From Loxodes magnus (Eukaryota; Ciliophora; Karyorelictea; Loxodida; Loxodidae): DNA of 64,000 nt. The notes beneath the pieces were generated by a model. It did not search any database and had not been told where the DNA came from. It worked only from the letters and a program-made list of their open reading frames with translations. Location: contig CAMPDV010000321.1 of assembly GCA_946699065.1 (NCBI GenBank), positions 124,001 through 188,000 on the forward strand. Reading direction: 5' to 3'. Shown one piece after another: positions 34,990 to 48,660 of the stretch. Both the position numbers and the translations under genes were made by a program. How positions within the stretch are numbered: the stretch's first letter is position 1; each line of letters starts with the position of its first letter.

Positions 34990-37900
34990 TTAAAAAACAT
35001 ATAGAAAACCAAAGCTGAACTCCAAAACACTGATGAAACTAAAGAACTAATCAGTAATAATCTCGACAGAAAGCATATACTTGAATTTAAAAAAAGAATA
35101 AAACCCTTGAAGACTATGGATTTAAATCTTAACAAATAATTTCACAAAATGGCCTACGAAAAGTTGAACAAGTAATAGCACCAAAAATCAACATCACAGG
35201 CGACTAATCTAATATAGAGCAAGATTAAGATTAAATCAGCCATACCCAAATAAACTCAATAGATAACTCTTCTCAAATAGAATGAGAAAGAATAAATTTA
35301 GGCACCTCCAATATAAGAGGAATAAGATCAAACAAAGCTTAACTACTAAAGTTTATGGAAGAAAAAATGATAGATATTATGGCGTTATAAGAAATACATG
35401 TAGCGTAATTCGAAGATATGCCACAACTATTTGGATTCAGAGCGTGTATAAAGTTAGGCACAAATCATAGTAAAGGAGTAGCACTCTATATCAGAGAAAA
35501 ATGACTAGATAGAGTAAAAGAAATAGAAATAGAGGGTCTCAACTAAATAGAATTATACCAGGGCAGTCTTATAATAGGTATAAATCTGGATAGCAGATTA
35601 GCAATAATAAACATTTATGCTCCGACAACCTAAGAGTAAGCACAACTGGATATTTTCTATGACGGATTACGACAATTTGTACACACAGCAATCGGTCTAG
35701 GACTTCAAATAATAGTAGTGGGTGATTTCAATGCTCACATACCATAATTTCTACCAAATGAACTAAATATAGCAGGGTAACATTTACTAAATTTACTGCA
35801 AGAATTTGATCTGACATGCAAAGACCCAACACAAGATCCAACATACATCACAATTTAAGGTAGAAGCAAATTCAAAATTGACTATTTCTTAACAGATCCA
35901 TTTATATCACCCAATATCATTAACACTTAATTTTACCAACGCAGAACAATAGGAGATCATCAAACTGGAAGATTAATATTACAGATAGTTAAAAAAGTCG
36001 TGAATATATGTAGAAAAAGAGAATTTGATTTATAAAACTCCAACAAGAATTGGTCTAAGAAAAATTTCAGAAATAGTTTGAGGAAACAGACATAAATCGG
36101 TTCTCACATCTAAGCACTGAAGAATTTTATGTCAAATGATAAGAAAAATTCTATTAAAACGCAGTCTTAGTATGTGGTCACACTACCTAAACAGCAAGAA
36201 AACATTATTACTCAGATAAAACGAAGTAAGCAAGGAAAAGATTCAAAAGCAAAGCAAAAAAAGTAAAACAATTAATAAGACAAGGCGAGCTAGAAACAAT
36301 TCGTGAAATTAAACTAAGATAGGAACTTAGGCTCAAATATAGATTACATATGAAATAAAACTGCAAAAACTAATTCAATATTTTTCTCGACAAAATCAAT
36401 AAGGGGAACCTTAATGACACATGAAAAGGATTAAGCAGATGATTTAAAAGAGGGAAAATAGCACCATGAACATTAGTAAATGAAGAAGACATTCAACATT
36501 TCAAAATAAGCCGAGAAAATCTTTATAAGAATGGAAACAACAATCTACCAAACTAATTCAAAAATTAGCAATCAATTGAAATCAAGATTACTGATATAGA
36601 ATAATGCATCAGAAAACTAGCCCAATGAAAAGCAGCCGGGCCTGACCAAATATAAGCAGGTACAATTATCTCAGGAGGGAAGTAATTGATAATGGAAATT
36701 GCCTAACTAGTTAAAAAAATATTAGAGATAGGAACTATTCCTAAAAAAATTAAAGAATCATACATAGTACTTATACACAAAAAAGGAAGCTCAAATGATC
36801 CAATGAATTATCGACCCATTTCTCTTATTAACCATATCTTAAAAATTATAGATATATGAATATTTGAATAACTAAATTCATATTTAAAACGACAGGATGA
36901 TGAATTATAATATGGGTTTAAACCAAGTAAATCTTGCGACCAACAAATCTTCAATATAAGGAAAATATAAGAATGACTCTACTAAAGCAACACAGAAGTA
37001 GTAGTAATATTTATTGATATTAAGAAAGCATTCGACTCTGTAATAAGATCAGATATATGACATTCCCTAAATGAAATCGAGGTCCCAGAAAAACTAATAA
37101 AATTACTAGCAGAAATATATAGAGAAGAGAACATCAAATTGAAAATAAATGATCTTATATCAGATAAGTTTGAAACGGAGAAAGGAGTTAAATAAGGATG
37201 TACATGCTCTCCTAATCTTTTTAATATTATAATAAATATACTTTTAAAAGAATTAAGATAAAAATAGATCGGAATAACAATGAAACTCGAAACAGAATAC
37301 TGTATAAGGCAAAGATATTGTGGTACGTTGGCTTACGCGGATGATATAGCATGCATAGTTCAACCGGAACAAATACAAGAACTAAGTGATATTCTAACAG
37401 CATGATCTAAAAAATACAAAATGTAAATAGCAGATAAAACGAAATGAATACTATGAAATGGAAATAGTATAAAAAACTAAACAATAATAAATATAGATGG
37501 AATGCAAATAGAAAGGGTGAAAACTTTTAAATATCTTGGACATTGATTACAGGAAGAAATATCTTTTGAAAAGCACTTAGAATCTAGAATCTCTGAATGT
37601 CAAAAAACACAAGCATGAATCTTAAATAAGATCACAATATAAAAAGGTATCACCCCCTATAATGCATAGATGATACTAAAAGCTTTTGTAAACTAAATTT
37701 TTGGATATGGAAGTGAGGTCATTCCATTTATAGAAGAAATCATAGGACAAGGTATTCTAGAGAAACTAAAATAATTCAACGAAGATCTCTTAGAGCATTA
37801 ATAGATGCTCCATTCTGTATTCAAAGCGAGATACTTGAAAATGAATTACAATTTACTAAAATGTAATACTATTTATGATAACGTATGCTGATGTTCAGAC

Positions 37901-38985
37901 GAAAATTACTCCTAAACTCGGAAACAACTATGGATGGTTGAATGTGCTAAATCACAAAATAAAAAAATTTTTTATTTGAAATCTACTCATAAAAAGGGCA
38001 AGAAAAACTAAGATTAAACGATCAAATTTTAATGCAAGACGAGTGAAATGGTTAAAAAATAAAAATAATAATAAATGATGCTATAAAATTCCATAATAAA
38101 GTAGAGGCTTTACTCGCATGGAAAACATGACAACAACCTTTATTTATAGAAGCCAATGACTTGAATCCTTTATAAAAAGTCCTCCAAATTACCTAAGATA
38201 TAATAAGCATAGAAAATAAGAAATTTGTTATCTATTCAGATTAAGAGCCAAATATAGCGGTGCAGCACAGACAATGAAAGTAAGGCATTTAATAGAAAAT
38301 AACATATGTAATATGTGCAGAAATGGGATAGAGGATGAGGCCCATATAATTGAGATATGCGAATAATATTAATAAGAAAGAGAAGAATTGTAATAAAAAT
38401 TAAATACAATAGAACAAAATTAAACCTAAATAAATATTATGTAGACCAAACTAAATTTATTCAAAATAGTTTGAGGTAATTTTGAATTTGAAAATTGAAT
38501 TCGGTCTTTTCAAATAGATCAGAGAAGCTCAATAGATGCATGAATTAAAGATTTTATTAAAAGCATACTAGAAAAAAGAAGACGGGGATATATAAACAAA
38601 ATCCTTCCTTTTAATAAAATAATAGGTAAGGATTATAGAGCTGGCTCAAGTAAGCACACTTGAATATTCAAAAAGCTAGTCAATGAATAAAAATAAAAAG
38701 TAGAAAAAAGAAAATGAAATTTATTTGACAAATAGATAGAATAAAACTTAAAAAATACAAAAAAGAGACATACAGATGAAATGTAATTAAATAAACAAGC
38801 GAAAAAGATAAAAATTTAATAAATAATAATTGAACTCAATTACTCTAAAGAGATCTTTTAGAAGAAATTGATCCTGAACTCTCAAATTAGTAGGTATTAG
38901 ATATGCTAGAAGAGGAACTTGATGAAGCACAAGAAATTCAAAGAGACCAGATGAAGCTAGAATCATTTCTAGCCTATTATTAACA
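34990..38985 (+). CDS. LINE ORF2: AP-like endonuclease and reverse transcriptase
   Basis: The endonuclease runs from about 35290. Landmarks are INLGTSNIRG (Asn), IMALQEIH (Glu), LAIINIYAPTT (Tyr), IIVVGDFNAHIP (Asp/Asn), KIDYFL (Asp) and IGDHQTGRL (His). The reverse transcriptase follows from about 36600 in another frame: AAGPDQIQAG, VLIHKKGSSNDPMNYRPISL, VVVIFIDIKKAFDS, GVKQGCTCSPNLFN and the catalytic TLAYADDIAC. After a further frame change comes the usual LINE tail (QRRSLRALIDAPFCIQSEIL), and after another a C-terminal zinc motif, CNMCRNGIEDEAHIIEIC. The protein nicks the target and copies RNA at the nick. Frame changes lie between 36050 and 36600, near 37770 and near 38220. Confidence 0.85.
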
Positions 38986-39060
38986 TATAAATTTGGTTTC
39001 TTTAACTTCCGTGGTGATCCAAATAAAGGTGGTACCACGATAATTTAATTAATTAATTTA

Positions 39061-40831
39061 TAAGGAGATAAAATAAAACTATTAATAGATAACTATTATT
39101 AATACTAATAGTAGATGAATTTATACTCCATATTCTTAAGATATTCTGCTTAAATAGCTTCTACAATTATAGCAATAAGGAGTAGAAGCTTAAACATTTA
39201 TTAACTTTTATTTTCTTACAACTTTAAATTTATAAATGTGTTAACACATCAAAAATACGAAAACTTCATGTCTATTATATATTTACGTGTTAAAGGCTAG
39301 ACTAAAAATGAAATAGGTAGAAAAACAAGCCTAATTTATTTTGAATAAGTGTTTACTTGAATTATAAAATGTAAATTAAGCATAAATAATTAGTTGTATA
39401 TAATATAGATTGCTACATTAATATTTCTTAGCCAATTTAATTATTCATACATTTTAAATAGATTTATATTTATAAACGATTAAGATTATAAGTTAATAGA
39501 AAGAGTAATTGGATATTTTTTTAGTAAAGCTAGTGGTCTTCTACTATTTTAGAAATATATAAGGACAATATAAATAAAGAAAATAATAGTATATTTTATT
39601 AGTTTAAAGTTAGAAACGGAAAATATATATTTAATAAAGAAGCATTAGTTATAGAAGAATTATAATTTATTCTTAAATACTCTAGATATATTTATAAGAT
39701 GTAGTTATATAATAAATAATAATGATGATATATTTAAACTATTATTTATAAGAAGTGATGGAAAGAAATAAAAAGGTGATAATTGAGAATTAAATAGATG
39801 TATGAAGTAAAAGAAATAGGATAATTATATCTATCCCATTACTTGCTTCTCTGTTTATTGAAATGTCTTATAAAATATTATAAGATTAATTTTATTATAA
39901 TTTTATCATTATAAAAGACTGAAAATAAATTAATATAAATATAAAATTAGTATTAAAATGATAAATATTCTAAATATTATGTTATAAAAATAAGCTATAA
40001 ATAATCTGAAATCTATTCTATCTATATCTAAATAATATATTAATATATTTTAGCAAGCTTAAATGAAAAGAACTAACTATAAAAATTAGAGAACAACTTT
40101 ATCTTTATCATTTAACCTTATAATTTTATTTTAGAATGTAAATATAATTTAAATTTTAGGGAAATATTATTAAACTTTTGCTTTATTTTACTAAAATAAG
40201 CTTAGTATTATATGATATTGATATATCTTATAAAAGAGTATAGATTCACTTTCATTTAATCAATAATCTCTTATAAGATAGTATCAATATCTTATTTAAA
40301 AATTATTAATAGAAGGAACTTTGGAAAAGTTTTAACCAAAACTAAAAGTTGAATATTTAGAATGTTAATATAATTATATTTTAATACATAAAAGCTATCA
40401 GGTAAATGTAGTTATATAAATATCTAATAAATAGAGTATAAATTTAAAAAATTAATTAAAAACTGCATAAGTAAACTACTCTTTCTAATATAAAATTTTA
40501 TCTAAATATATGTATCATTAAGCTTATTTTAAGTATTAATAATTATAACTATATGACTCAATTTTTTTAATTAAGCAATTTGAATAATTAATAAACAATT
40601 TAATAACTTATATCATAATTAGAAACTAAAAAATTCATTCTTTTTGAAATAGCTTATAGAAAAAAACTTTTTTGTATACTATTTTTTAATATTTAGATAA
40701 ACTGAATTTCTTATTTATTAAAAAAGAACTATTAAAGTAAATAAAATTGCTTATATTTATCTTAGTAATAACTAAATTGGTACTTTTACTTTATTGATTC
40801 TTTCTATCAAATAAATTAAAAATTAAAAATA
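39061..40831. other. Intergenic, nothing recognised
   Basis: AT-rich spacer between the LINE tail and the tRNA gene, with no supported gene. Confidence 0.45.
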
Positions 40832-40904
40832 TTCCACATCCGGGACTCGAACCCGGGTCTTTCGGGTGAAAGCCGAATATCCTAACCTGCTAGACTAATG
40901 TGGA
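40832..40904 (-). tRNA. tRNA-Glu (anticodon TTC)
   Basis: The minus strand folds into a complete 73-nt cloverleaf. The acceptor is TCCACAT paired with ATGTGGA plus discriminator A. The D-arm lies in TAGTCTAGCAGGTTAGGA. The anticodon arm carries loop CTTTCAC and anticodon TTC. The T-arm is CCGGGTTCGAGTCCCGG. There is no intron and no encoded CCA. The body resembles eukaryotic tRNA-Glu, which decodes GAA and GAG. It is not a Gln or suppressor tRNA, so it does not explain the reassigned TAA/TAG codons. Confidence 0.95.
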
Positions 40905-40909
40905 TTTAA

Positions 40910-43900
40910 AATATTATATTTGATTAATATTTAAACTTGATTAATTGAATTTATAGTAAGATTCTAAATATGACTTACTAATACTTTTTCACAAATATTA
41001 ACCTTTATATCATAAAGTTTAAAAGAGTTATAATGTAAAATTTTTGTAATACATAAGTGAATGCCTCCTATATCTTAATCAATAAAATTCTGAACAATAA
41101 ATTTAAATATCCATTTGAGCAATCTCTGTTTTTTCCTTTAAATGAAAATTATAATAATAGGATACCTACAACAAGTATTCAATTGCATTTTCTTAAAAAA
41201 AGAATAAATTAGGATTTATTTTAAATAAAAAAGCAATGCTTTTTAGTAATAAGTTGATAGATAAATTTGGTATTTCATTGTTAATTTTTAGTTTTAATTT
41301 GATTTCATAATCTAATGTGAGAATTTTGGTATCTAAGTTATAATTCTCTTAGACTAAAATCTAGTACTATTAAGGATTTTTTTATTAGAATATTATAAAA
41401 TATTTTTTAATTTTATGGCTTGAAAAATATAAAATTAGGTAAAAGTTAGCTAGAAGTTAATAGCAAGTTGATTTAATTTTAAATAAACAATTTTATTTTA
41501 AGAACTTAAGAATTTAGTTGGTTAGGTTATATGTAATTTAATATATTCTAAATGTATTAAGACTGAATAATAATTAGTTAGATATTAAATATCATATCAT
41601 TATTTATAAAAATTAAGGTTACTTAAATAAATTTTTATTGTTAAGTTGCTTTATTTTCTAACCATATTAAACTTACTTCAGCTCTATCATAAAAATAACT
41701 TTGAATAAACTGAGTTAAGCGATCATTAATAAATAATAAGCTTATCTCTTTTTTATGCTATTAGAATAATAAATTTTAACCTCTTTAGCTATAAAATATA
41801 TTTTTAGTATTTTGCTTTAAGTTAAGAAGCATACAACTATTCATAATTAATTCTTTAAGTTATTATAATTTAAGATTTTAGGTTTAAGGGATTACCTTTT
41901 AATTTAGTTTTAATCAATTAAACAAAAAAATATAGGAATTTTAGAAAATTAACAAATAGTGTCTTTATCTTTAACTTTTCTTAGTTTAGAACTTTAATTT
42001 AAATAAATAACTAGCATTAAAAAATAATATCTATAACCTAAATACTCTTCATGACTGCACTTTAGAAATTTTAAGCTTTTTAGTTTGTTTTTAATTACAA
42101 GTTTGATGATGTTGTAAGTAGGATATAAATTAATTTACTGAGAAGTTTATGAAAGTATTTATAATTATCTTTTTAAAGTTAAATAAAATAATAGCTAAAT
42201 TCTATTTATCTAGCTAGGATTAATAAAAAATAATAAATATAAGAATAATTATCTGAGATAGTTTATAAATAGCAAATTAATAGCTATAATTAATTAAAGA
42301 AGAAGCATGATAATTCATATATCACTTTAAACTTAGAATTTACATTTTTTAATCTTCTTATGCTTTAATTATATAAATTATGTCTAGTTAATTCCATTTT
42401 TCTTTTAAGAATAACTATATAAAGTTACCAAATGTAAAATCAATTTATTTTAGTTTTATTTCATTTTGAAGGGTAAATACTCAATATCAATCTTTGTTTA
42501 TTATCTTGGATTACCTAGCAAAATAATCAGAATAAATAGGTAAGAAAATGTATATAAATCTATAATAACTTGCTAGATTTATTAACAACTACTTATCCTT
42601 TATATATAAATAAGATATAATATATTAAGAAATAAATCTGATTTAAGTGAAGTAATCAATGAAGTTTATTTTAAATTAGATATATTTATATCAACACTAT
42701 TATATTTATCAAGCTATATTTCTCTTTTTTATCTTTTATGCTTAAATTATTAAATTTTAAATCTTAGAAAATAAAAAATATTTTATTCACTAAGATAAAA
42801 GCATTGCTGCCCCTCTTTATCATTTCAAATCTTCACTATATCAAGTATTATTTTATTAATCTTATAGAATAAATACTTTGTAGCATACAATCAATTTATC
42901 TCAAGTTACTCTTTTTTTAAACATTTTTATCTAAATAAATATAGCCTCAATCTTGGAAAAATTAGATCACAAAATTTCCTTATGATTTAAGTAAATTCCA
43001 AGATAATTATTTCTATAAAAGCTTTTTTCAATACTTTATAAGCTGAAATTTAATTAAAGCTTTGAGTTTGCTTAGTAAGCTATTTTATCTTGCAGTTCAA
43101 ATTATATAAACTTTTAATAGTGAAACAAACTCTATTTTTTAAGTTACTTTAACTAAAAGACTCTAGATATCCTAGGCTTATGCTAGATATCTGAGATAAT
43201 TTAGCTTACTATAAAAAAATTGATGATAGTTTATTCTGGATAAAATTGTGAGGGTTAGGTATTCTGGTTTCTAGATACATCTACTTGAATTGTTTTCTTA
43301 AAAAAAGACTAAAAGGTTTATTAACTAAAGTTTTGCTAAATATGCAGATGGTAAATTAAACATCTGTTTATGAATGTGATAAATACGAATGAAAAGCTAG
43401 CTAGAAAAGAAATAAATGGTAGCGATTTATTAATAAGGATTATTTAGAGCTTTAATATACAAAATGATTAGGAAAGTATTTGAAAGAAAATGAATATTAT
43501 ACGATAAAGTTGAGTGGAGTTAACTTTATTATATAAATATATAAGCATAATTTTAGTTTTTTCACTCTATAAAATTTTAATCTAATATATCAATGTTTAA
43601 TCTAGTGAGCTATTTTAGTTAGAATCTAAATACTAAATATAATAGTTCTATAATATATATTAAGCTTTAAGTACTCGTATATAAGCTAGCATTTTAAAAT
43701 TTCTTTCATTTCTGGGTGAAGTGAAAGAAAAATATGAAAGAAATTTACTCTGATCTTTATTCTATTTCTGATATTAAGCGAAATTTAAGGTTTGAATGAA
43801 TAATTACTCTTTGAAATTAAATTTAAAAAACAGAACCAAAATATTTAAAACAGAAATAACTAAAAAAATTAAAAATGGACCAAATTCTTAAAAATAAAAG

Positions 43901-45940
43901 AATTAAAATCTAATTTCATAATAAAGTCATAATCATCTATTTAGATAGAATGTTTATTTAGCCAAATGGAGTTTTTCAATATTTTTAAGCAATCATATAA
44001 CTTAAAAACTTTAGATTTGTAGAAATATTATAATATAATTTTCTTTAGATTAAAGCAGGTAAATTAGAAGATTATTTAATAAAAATAGTTTAAATTTATA
44101 TTCTTAGATTTATAGAAGCTAAGAATATTCTATGAGCTAGAATTTATAAACATATAAGCATTAGAATTAGAGTTATAGTTATCATTATATTTATTAATTA
44201 AATCTATTAAGTATAATTAAAATAATTTAGATAAATTAAATTATTTTCATAAGTTTAAGCTTCTATTTTGAGTTAACTATATCAATAAACTTAATAGAGT
44301 AAAATCAAAAGCAACCAAAGTTTGAATAGAAATGTTAACAGAACCTGGAGTAAATAACTTAGGCTATCTTTATGTCTAAGTTAAAACATATAATAAATCT
44401 TGATAATTTCGTTATAGTTATAAAACTATTCTTTATAAATAGAAATTTTTTGAATTTTTGCTGATTTTTAAAATGAAGAACTAAAAATAATTTAAGAATA
44501 GAAATTTAAAAATGATAAAGAAAAATCCTAAAAAATCTAAATTAAATATTAAATTATTAAGCAATCAAAGCAAAAATATATAAGGAGATTAGGTGAAAAA
44601 CAAATTGTAATTACCAAGAAAGTTCTTTTGTTAAGTATAACGTAAGATTTAAACTCAAATTATTTAAAATGATTCTTAATTTACCAACTTTTGCTCCTAA
44701 TAACTTAAATTTATTTAAAACTACAAAATAAAATAAATTATGTATAGAAATGTTTAAAAGCATAAGCCATTATAAGCATAAATTATTAGGTAGAAAGTGT
44801 AGGATGTGATAAGTAATAATTGCAATTTTAAGTTTAAATATCATAATTTTCTGATATTTAAAACTTTAGATTATTAGTAGCTTAGTCATCTAAAACATTT
44901 GAGATACTAAATTAATTTAAGAAAATAATAAGCCTACAATTTAAAATTCTTAACTAGAAAATGTTAATATTAAGTTTAGAAAATCATGCATACATAATAG
45001 TATAGATTTTGGAGAAATCTCATTACGCTTAATGATGCATTTAGATAATTTTAGTTTAAGCTAAGACTGTATCAATGTTAGTTCAATCAACTGTTTCTTC
45101 TTTTATAATAAATCTACTTACACTTAATTTACCTCATGTTCATACTCTATAATTCCTGGTTTAAACAAAAGTAAATATCATTCTCTTATTTACTGAGAGA
45201 TTCTAATTCTAAGGAAATAACTTTATATCTTATAAGAGTATATATGGTGATTTAGTATAATTAATCGAAAGCAGAAGTCTTAAAGCGAAAAATCATAGCT
45301 ATTAAGTTCTTTTTAGTAAGAACTCATTTTATTTAGACTTTGCTTTTATTCAATTTCAGGAGTAGAAATATCAGTGCACTATATCTCGTGATCCTAGTTG
45401 TAGAAACATCTTAGTAGATAAAATAATCTTCTTCAGTATCCTTTTTTTGCTTTTAAACATAACTAAGCCTTAGATTCATAGTTAACAAGTATTTTTGGGT
45501 TGCTAGAATTTGATATTTTCCATTTTATTTAGCTTAATTTATTTCTAACAAAAACGAAAGCAAAAGGATTAATTAAGTCAAATATTAACTTACTTAATCA
45601 TAAAGTGGTAAATATATAAGGTAACTAGAATTTATAACAAGTAGTCTAAAGTTTATTTTATATCTTTAATAGTTGAGAAACATTAAATTTCTTGTCCATT
45701 TGCTCATACTAGCATTTATAGTTTATATTTTTATAATAAGATAAAAATTATTTCTCAATATAAGGTATAATCATAACTAGATCTATAACCTTCTATAGCT
45801 TAGACAAGCTATATAGTAATAAGTATTTTACTTAATTAAAGAGACTTTAGTTAATTATAAAATAAATAAATTTAAATTTTTTAATAAATATAATTAAAAT
45901 AATTATAAAGGAATATTGACATTAAAATAGGCTAAATGTA
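40910..45940. other. Five-kilobase intergenic region, no gene supported
   Basis: Long AT-rich DNA without recognisable domains, RNAs or ordered repeats. One inverted repeat was noted: arms aaatttctttcat (43697-43709) and atgaaagaaattt (43734-43746) around a 24-nt spacer that itself contains gtgaaag. Protein-like frames can be picked anywhere in such DNA under this code, and none here stands out. Confidence 0.45.
43697..43746. repeat. Perfect 13-bp inverted repeat (hairpin)
   Basis: The arms aaatttctttcat and atgaaagaaattt are perfectly complementary across a 24-nt loop. The role is unknown; it could be a structured RNA end or a cruciform. Confidence 0.7.
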
Positions 45941-45950
45941 AGAAGTTTAC

Positions 45951-46617
45951 TCATTTTCTGGGATTTACAACCCATTTCCAAGTAGTCAATTTTTATCAGT
46001 GATAGAACTACTCTACTCTCCAATCTACTCTTCTCTACTGTTCTAATTCCCGATTAAGTGTCAATTTCTTCTTATATATAATTCTCTAGGGATAGCAGAA
46101 CATCTTCCTAAAATATTATGATATTTTCTTTTCTAATCAGTATCTCTCTTCTCAATAAGCTCTACCTTTTATAGAAAAATTAGTACTGTTGATAAAGGTG
46201 TTTTTCGCTTATGCAAGAAATAGCATTTCTTCATAATTAACTAAGATAATTTCTTGTGGAGGAACACTATCTTGTTCTAGATCTATTTATCCTCTATTTC
46301 CTGCTATTATGCTTGTCATTTTTTGATTTTCAATTGCATTTTACCAATTTTCTTATACTTTTTCATGCCTATCTCCCAGTTCTATTAGCTTTTATTGCTA
46401 AATTTTAGATTGTTTGCTTTTTGTTTGTGATATGCTTTAAATAAGTATAGATCTCACTTTTAGATTGATATCTTAATTTATTCTACTGTTATATTTAGTC
46501 TCTTCATTAAATTATATGAATAAATTGCTTTTTACTGTTTTTATCTTTTTTGCTTCAACTTCTTCTTTATTAATTCAAATGTCAGTTTTAATATTTTTAC
46601 GTATTTATTATATATAT
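45951..46617 (-). CDS. Unknown protein, 5' end cut off at element E6
   Basis: A minus-strand frame ending at the TGA at 45951-45953 reads KTDIWINKEEVEAKKIKTVK, then KLIELGDRHEKVQENWQNAI, DLEQDSVPPQEIILVNYEEM and SIKGRAYWEERYWLEKKISQ. The mixture of Glu, Asp, Gly, Pro and Val is unlike that of surrounding spacer. No family was recognised. Upstream no in-frame ATG occurs before about 46620, where the GC-richer leader of E6 begins on the opposite strand. The gene may therefore have lost its start to the insertion, or its first exon may lie beyond E6 (after 48660). Confidence 0.4.
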
Positions 46618-46667
46618 AATATAAAATGGATGTCGGCCGCGTCAGACAAATTAGTAGGTAATCTGGT

Positions 46668-46725
46668 GCAGTGTATACTGCATTGCGAGTAATCTCGCAC
46701 TAGATGCCACCACGGGGAAGGGTGG
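46668..46725 (+). other. Three consecutive stem-loops in the E6 leader
   Basis: Stem GCAGT/ACTGC with a 4-nt loop lies at 46668-46681. Stem TGCGAG/CTCGCA with a 4-nt loop lies at 46684-46699. Stem CCACC/GGTGG lies at 46707-46725. Such packed structure at the very 5' end suggests a functional RNA fold. Self-cleaving ribozymes are known at the 5' ends of several LINE families, but I could not match the HDV-type core. Confidence 0.6.
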
Positions 46726-47003
46726 ATAAGCTCCGTTGAGACATATCTAACTTACCCCGAAAACTCTCTAGCAATATGAAAGTTTGACTGACGAGCCTTC
46801 TAATTACCGACTTAATAACTAATTCTTATTTGGACCTTATTCAAGAAGACTGAAGCATTTGACTCAAGATTTAAGAATAAATTTTGATAAGAAGATTCCC
46901 CATTTGGAGAAGCTGACATAACTCATCGGACCTCTAGAATTTTAACAAGAACAATGAGAACATTTTCCTTAATATTAAATATTAATATTGAAAGAGCTGC
47001 GCG

Positions 47004-47030
47004 CCAATGAGGTGCTACGTGCTCTATAAT
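47004..47030 (+). promoter_or_regulatory. Conserved element box shared with E7
   Basis: The sequence ccaatgagg-tgctacgtg-ctctataat matches the E7 box at 4072-4109 with three or four differences and is followed by the same attttattta-rich run. It lies at the leader/coding transition in both elements. Confidence 0.5.
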
Positions 47031-48660
47031 CAATTTTATTTATTTTATTTTTTATGAGTATAAATAATTAAATGCTTGAGCTTTGAAAAGTTAATTATAG
47101 GTATTAAGATAACAGGAGTTAATAACATCTTAGAAAAACTAGGACCAGGGAAAGGGTTCCTAAAAGGTTCCCCATAGATCAAAAGTCCCATCACTGAAGA
47201 GAACCTAGAAAATTGGCTAAAATTATTATACGCTTGGGAAACTCAAATTTCACCACAGAGTAGTAAGTAAGCTATGGCTAGCTGATAAAAATGGAACTGA
47301 ATCTCCAGAAAAAGTAAAAAAATAAAGAAAAAAAAAGAAATAAGAGATTTTTGAAAAACTTGAAATAGTAGAGGAGGAAGAATCGAGATTCATGACTTAA
47401 GTCTCCTGAAATATTTCACAAGAACAGAACAACCAAGTATAGAAATAGCAATAGAAGCAGAAAGAACTGAGTAAAAAGATAGAAAAAATAGAATAAATCA
47501 ACAAAAATTGCAGCGTTAAATGAAACTAAAGGAATAGTGAAATAAACCAATGATAATAGAAGGTTAAAAACTGCAGGTTTAAACCTAAACGAGAAATGAA
47601 AAGATATTATTACAGCATCTCTAAAACACGACTATAGAAAAAAGCTAGAAATATTACTTTAATTAAGAGTTCTGATTAATCTTAATGAGGATCGATAGCA
47701 TTGAATAACTTACAGAATTTGTAAAAATTTTGCTTAATGAGGTTAAAAAGCTTAAGGAGTAAAATCAAATATTTAGAGAATCGTGAAAACGTAGAAGATA
47801 GATTAATTAAATAAGAAAGAGAAATGGATGACTATTGAAATATTCAAACTGACTGCTCTTAGTAAATATAATAAATGGAATTAAACTCATAATCATAATT
47901 AATTAAATAAACAGAACGTGCATAATAGCCATGACCAATTGCGATATTGGGGCAAAATCAAATTTAAGAATAATTTTAAAACAATTAGCAAGGTTGTCAA
48001 ATGGAAATTGAAAAAAGACCAAAAATTTATCAGAATACAATGAAGAGTAGAAAGTGCTAATTACTACAAGAAAAAAGGACACTAATACAAATAGTGTAGA
48101 AATTTCTATGTATTCAAGAATGAATTTAATTAGAGAGTTAAGAGACTGACGGAAAGAATTCATATTACTGAGAGAGGATCTTTTTATCAAATTAAAGAGA
48201 CAAGCGCCAAAAGAATAGTAGCAAGGTAGGTAGATGAAAGATGGAGAAAGAAGAGAAATACAAGATTTAAGACAAGAAAAAAAGAAATGAAACAATAAAC
48301 TTTTCTTTTTATTCACCAGACTATTCTGGTTGGAAAGAGGGAATTGGTGAAAATCTAAGAAGACCTCTAAACAATTTTATCTATTATTATTAAAAGTTCT
48401 GAAACTACTAGAAGAAGCTGTAGAACAAAAAGAAAATAATTTATCAGATAAAAATAAAAAGAGAAATATATAATACAACAAATTCGGGAAATATAAAAGA
48501 AAATAGATACCAATCACTATCTAGGCAAAAGATACATCAAGGATAAAATAAATATCAAGGAGAAGAGTTGAGAAATTTTCAAACTTTAGAATTTAGCCTC
48601 TAGGACAATCCAGAGGATGTCGGAAAAGAGGTTAAATACCTCCAAAAAATCCAAGCCATA

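Larger units (their letters stand above)
33690..39060 (+). mobile_element. LINE-1 of the window: non-LTR retrotransposon, nearly full length
   Basis: The element has ORF1 with a CCHC knuckle and ORF2 with an AP-type endonuclease, a reverse transcriptase and a C-terminal CCHC motif. Its 3' end carries a hairpin (39010-39039, stem CGTGGT/ACCACG) and a taat-rich tail (39041-39060). The 5' limit is approximate; it lies upstream of, and divergent from, the RING gene. ORF2 needs about three frame changes, so this copy is probably mildly decayed, although tiny introns cannot be excluded. No target duplication was recognised. Confidence 0.85.
46620..48660 (+). mobile_element. Retroelement E6: structured leader plus decayed ORF1
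   Basis: A GC-richer leader starts near 46628 with three consecutive stem-loops and closes with the conserved box (47004-47030) shared with E7. A degraded ORF1-like region follows, with a coiled-coil, Lys/Glu-rich middle and a CCHC-like remnant near 48050 (pattern C-Q-x-K-K-K-G-H-Q-Y-K-Q-C after allowing for one shift). No endonuclease or reverse transcriptase was found, so the copy is 3'-truncated or non-autonomous. The 3' limit near 48660 is where the sequence reverts to AT-rich spacer. Confidence 0.5.

Noticed and set aside
40832-40904. Suppressor or Gln tRNA explaining TAA/TAG decoding
   Set aside because: The anticodon loop CTTTCAC gives TTC (Glu).
47903-48316. 137-codon minus-strand standard-code open frame
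   Set aside because: It is antisense to the decayed ORF1 of E6 and lacks any motif.
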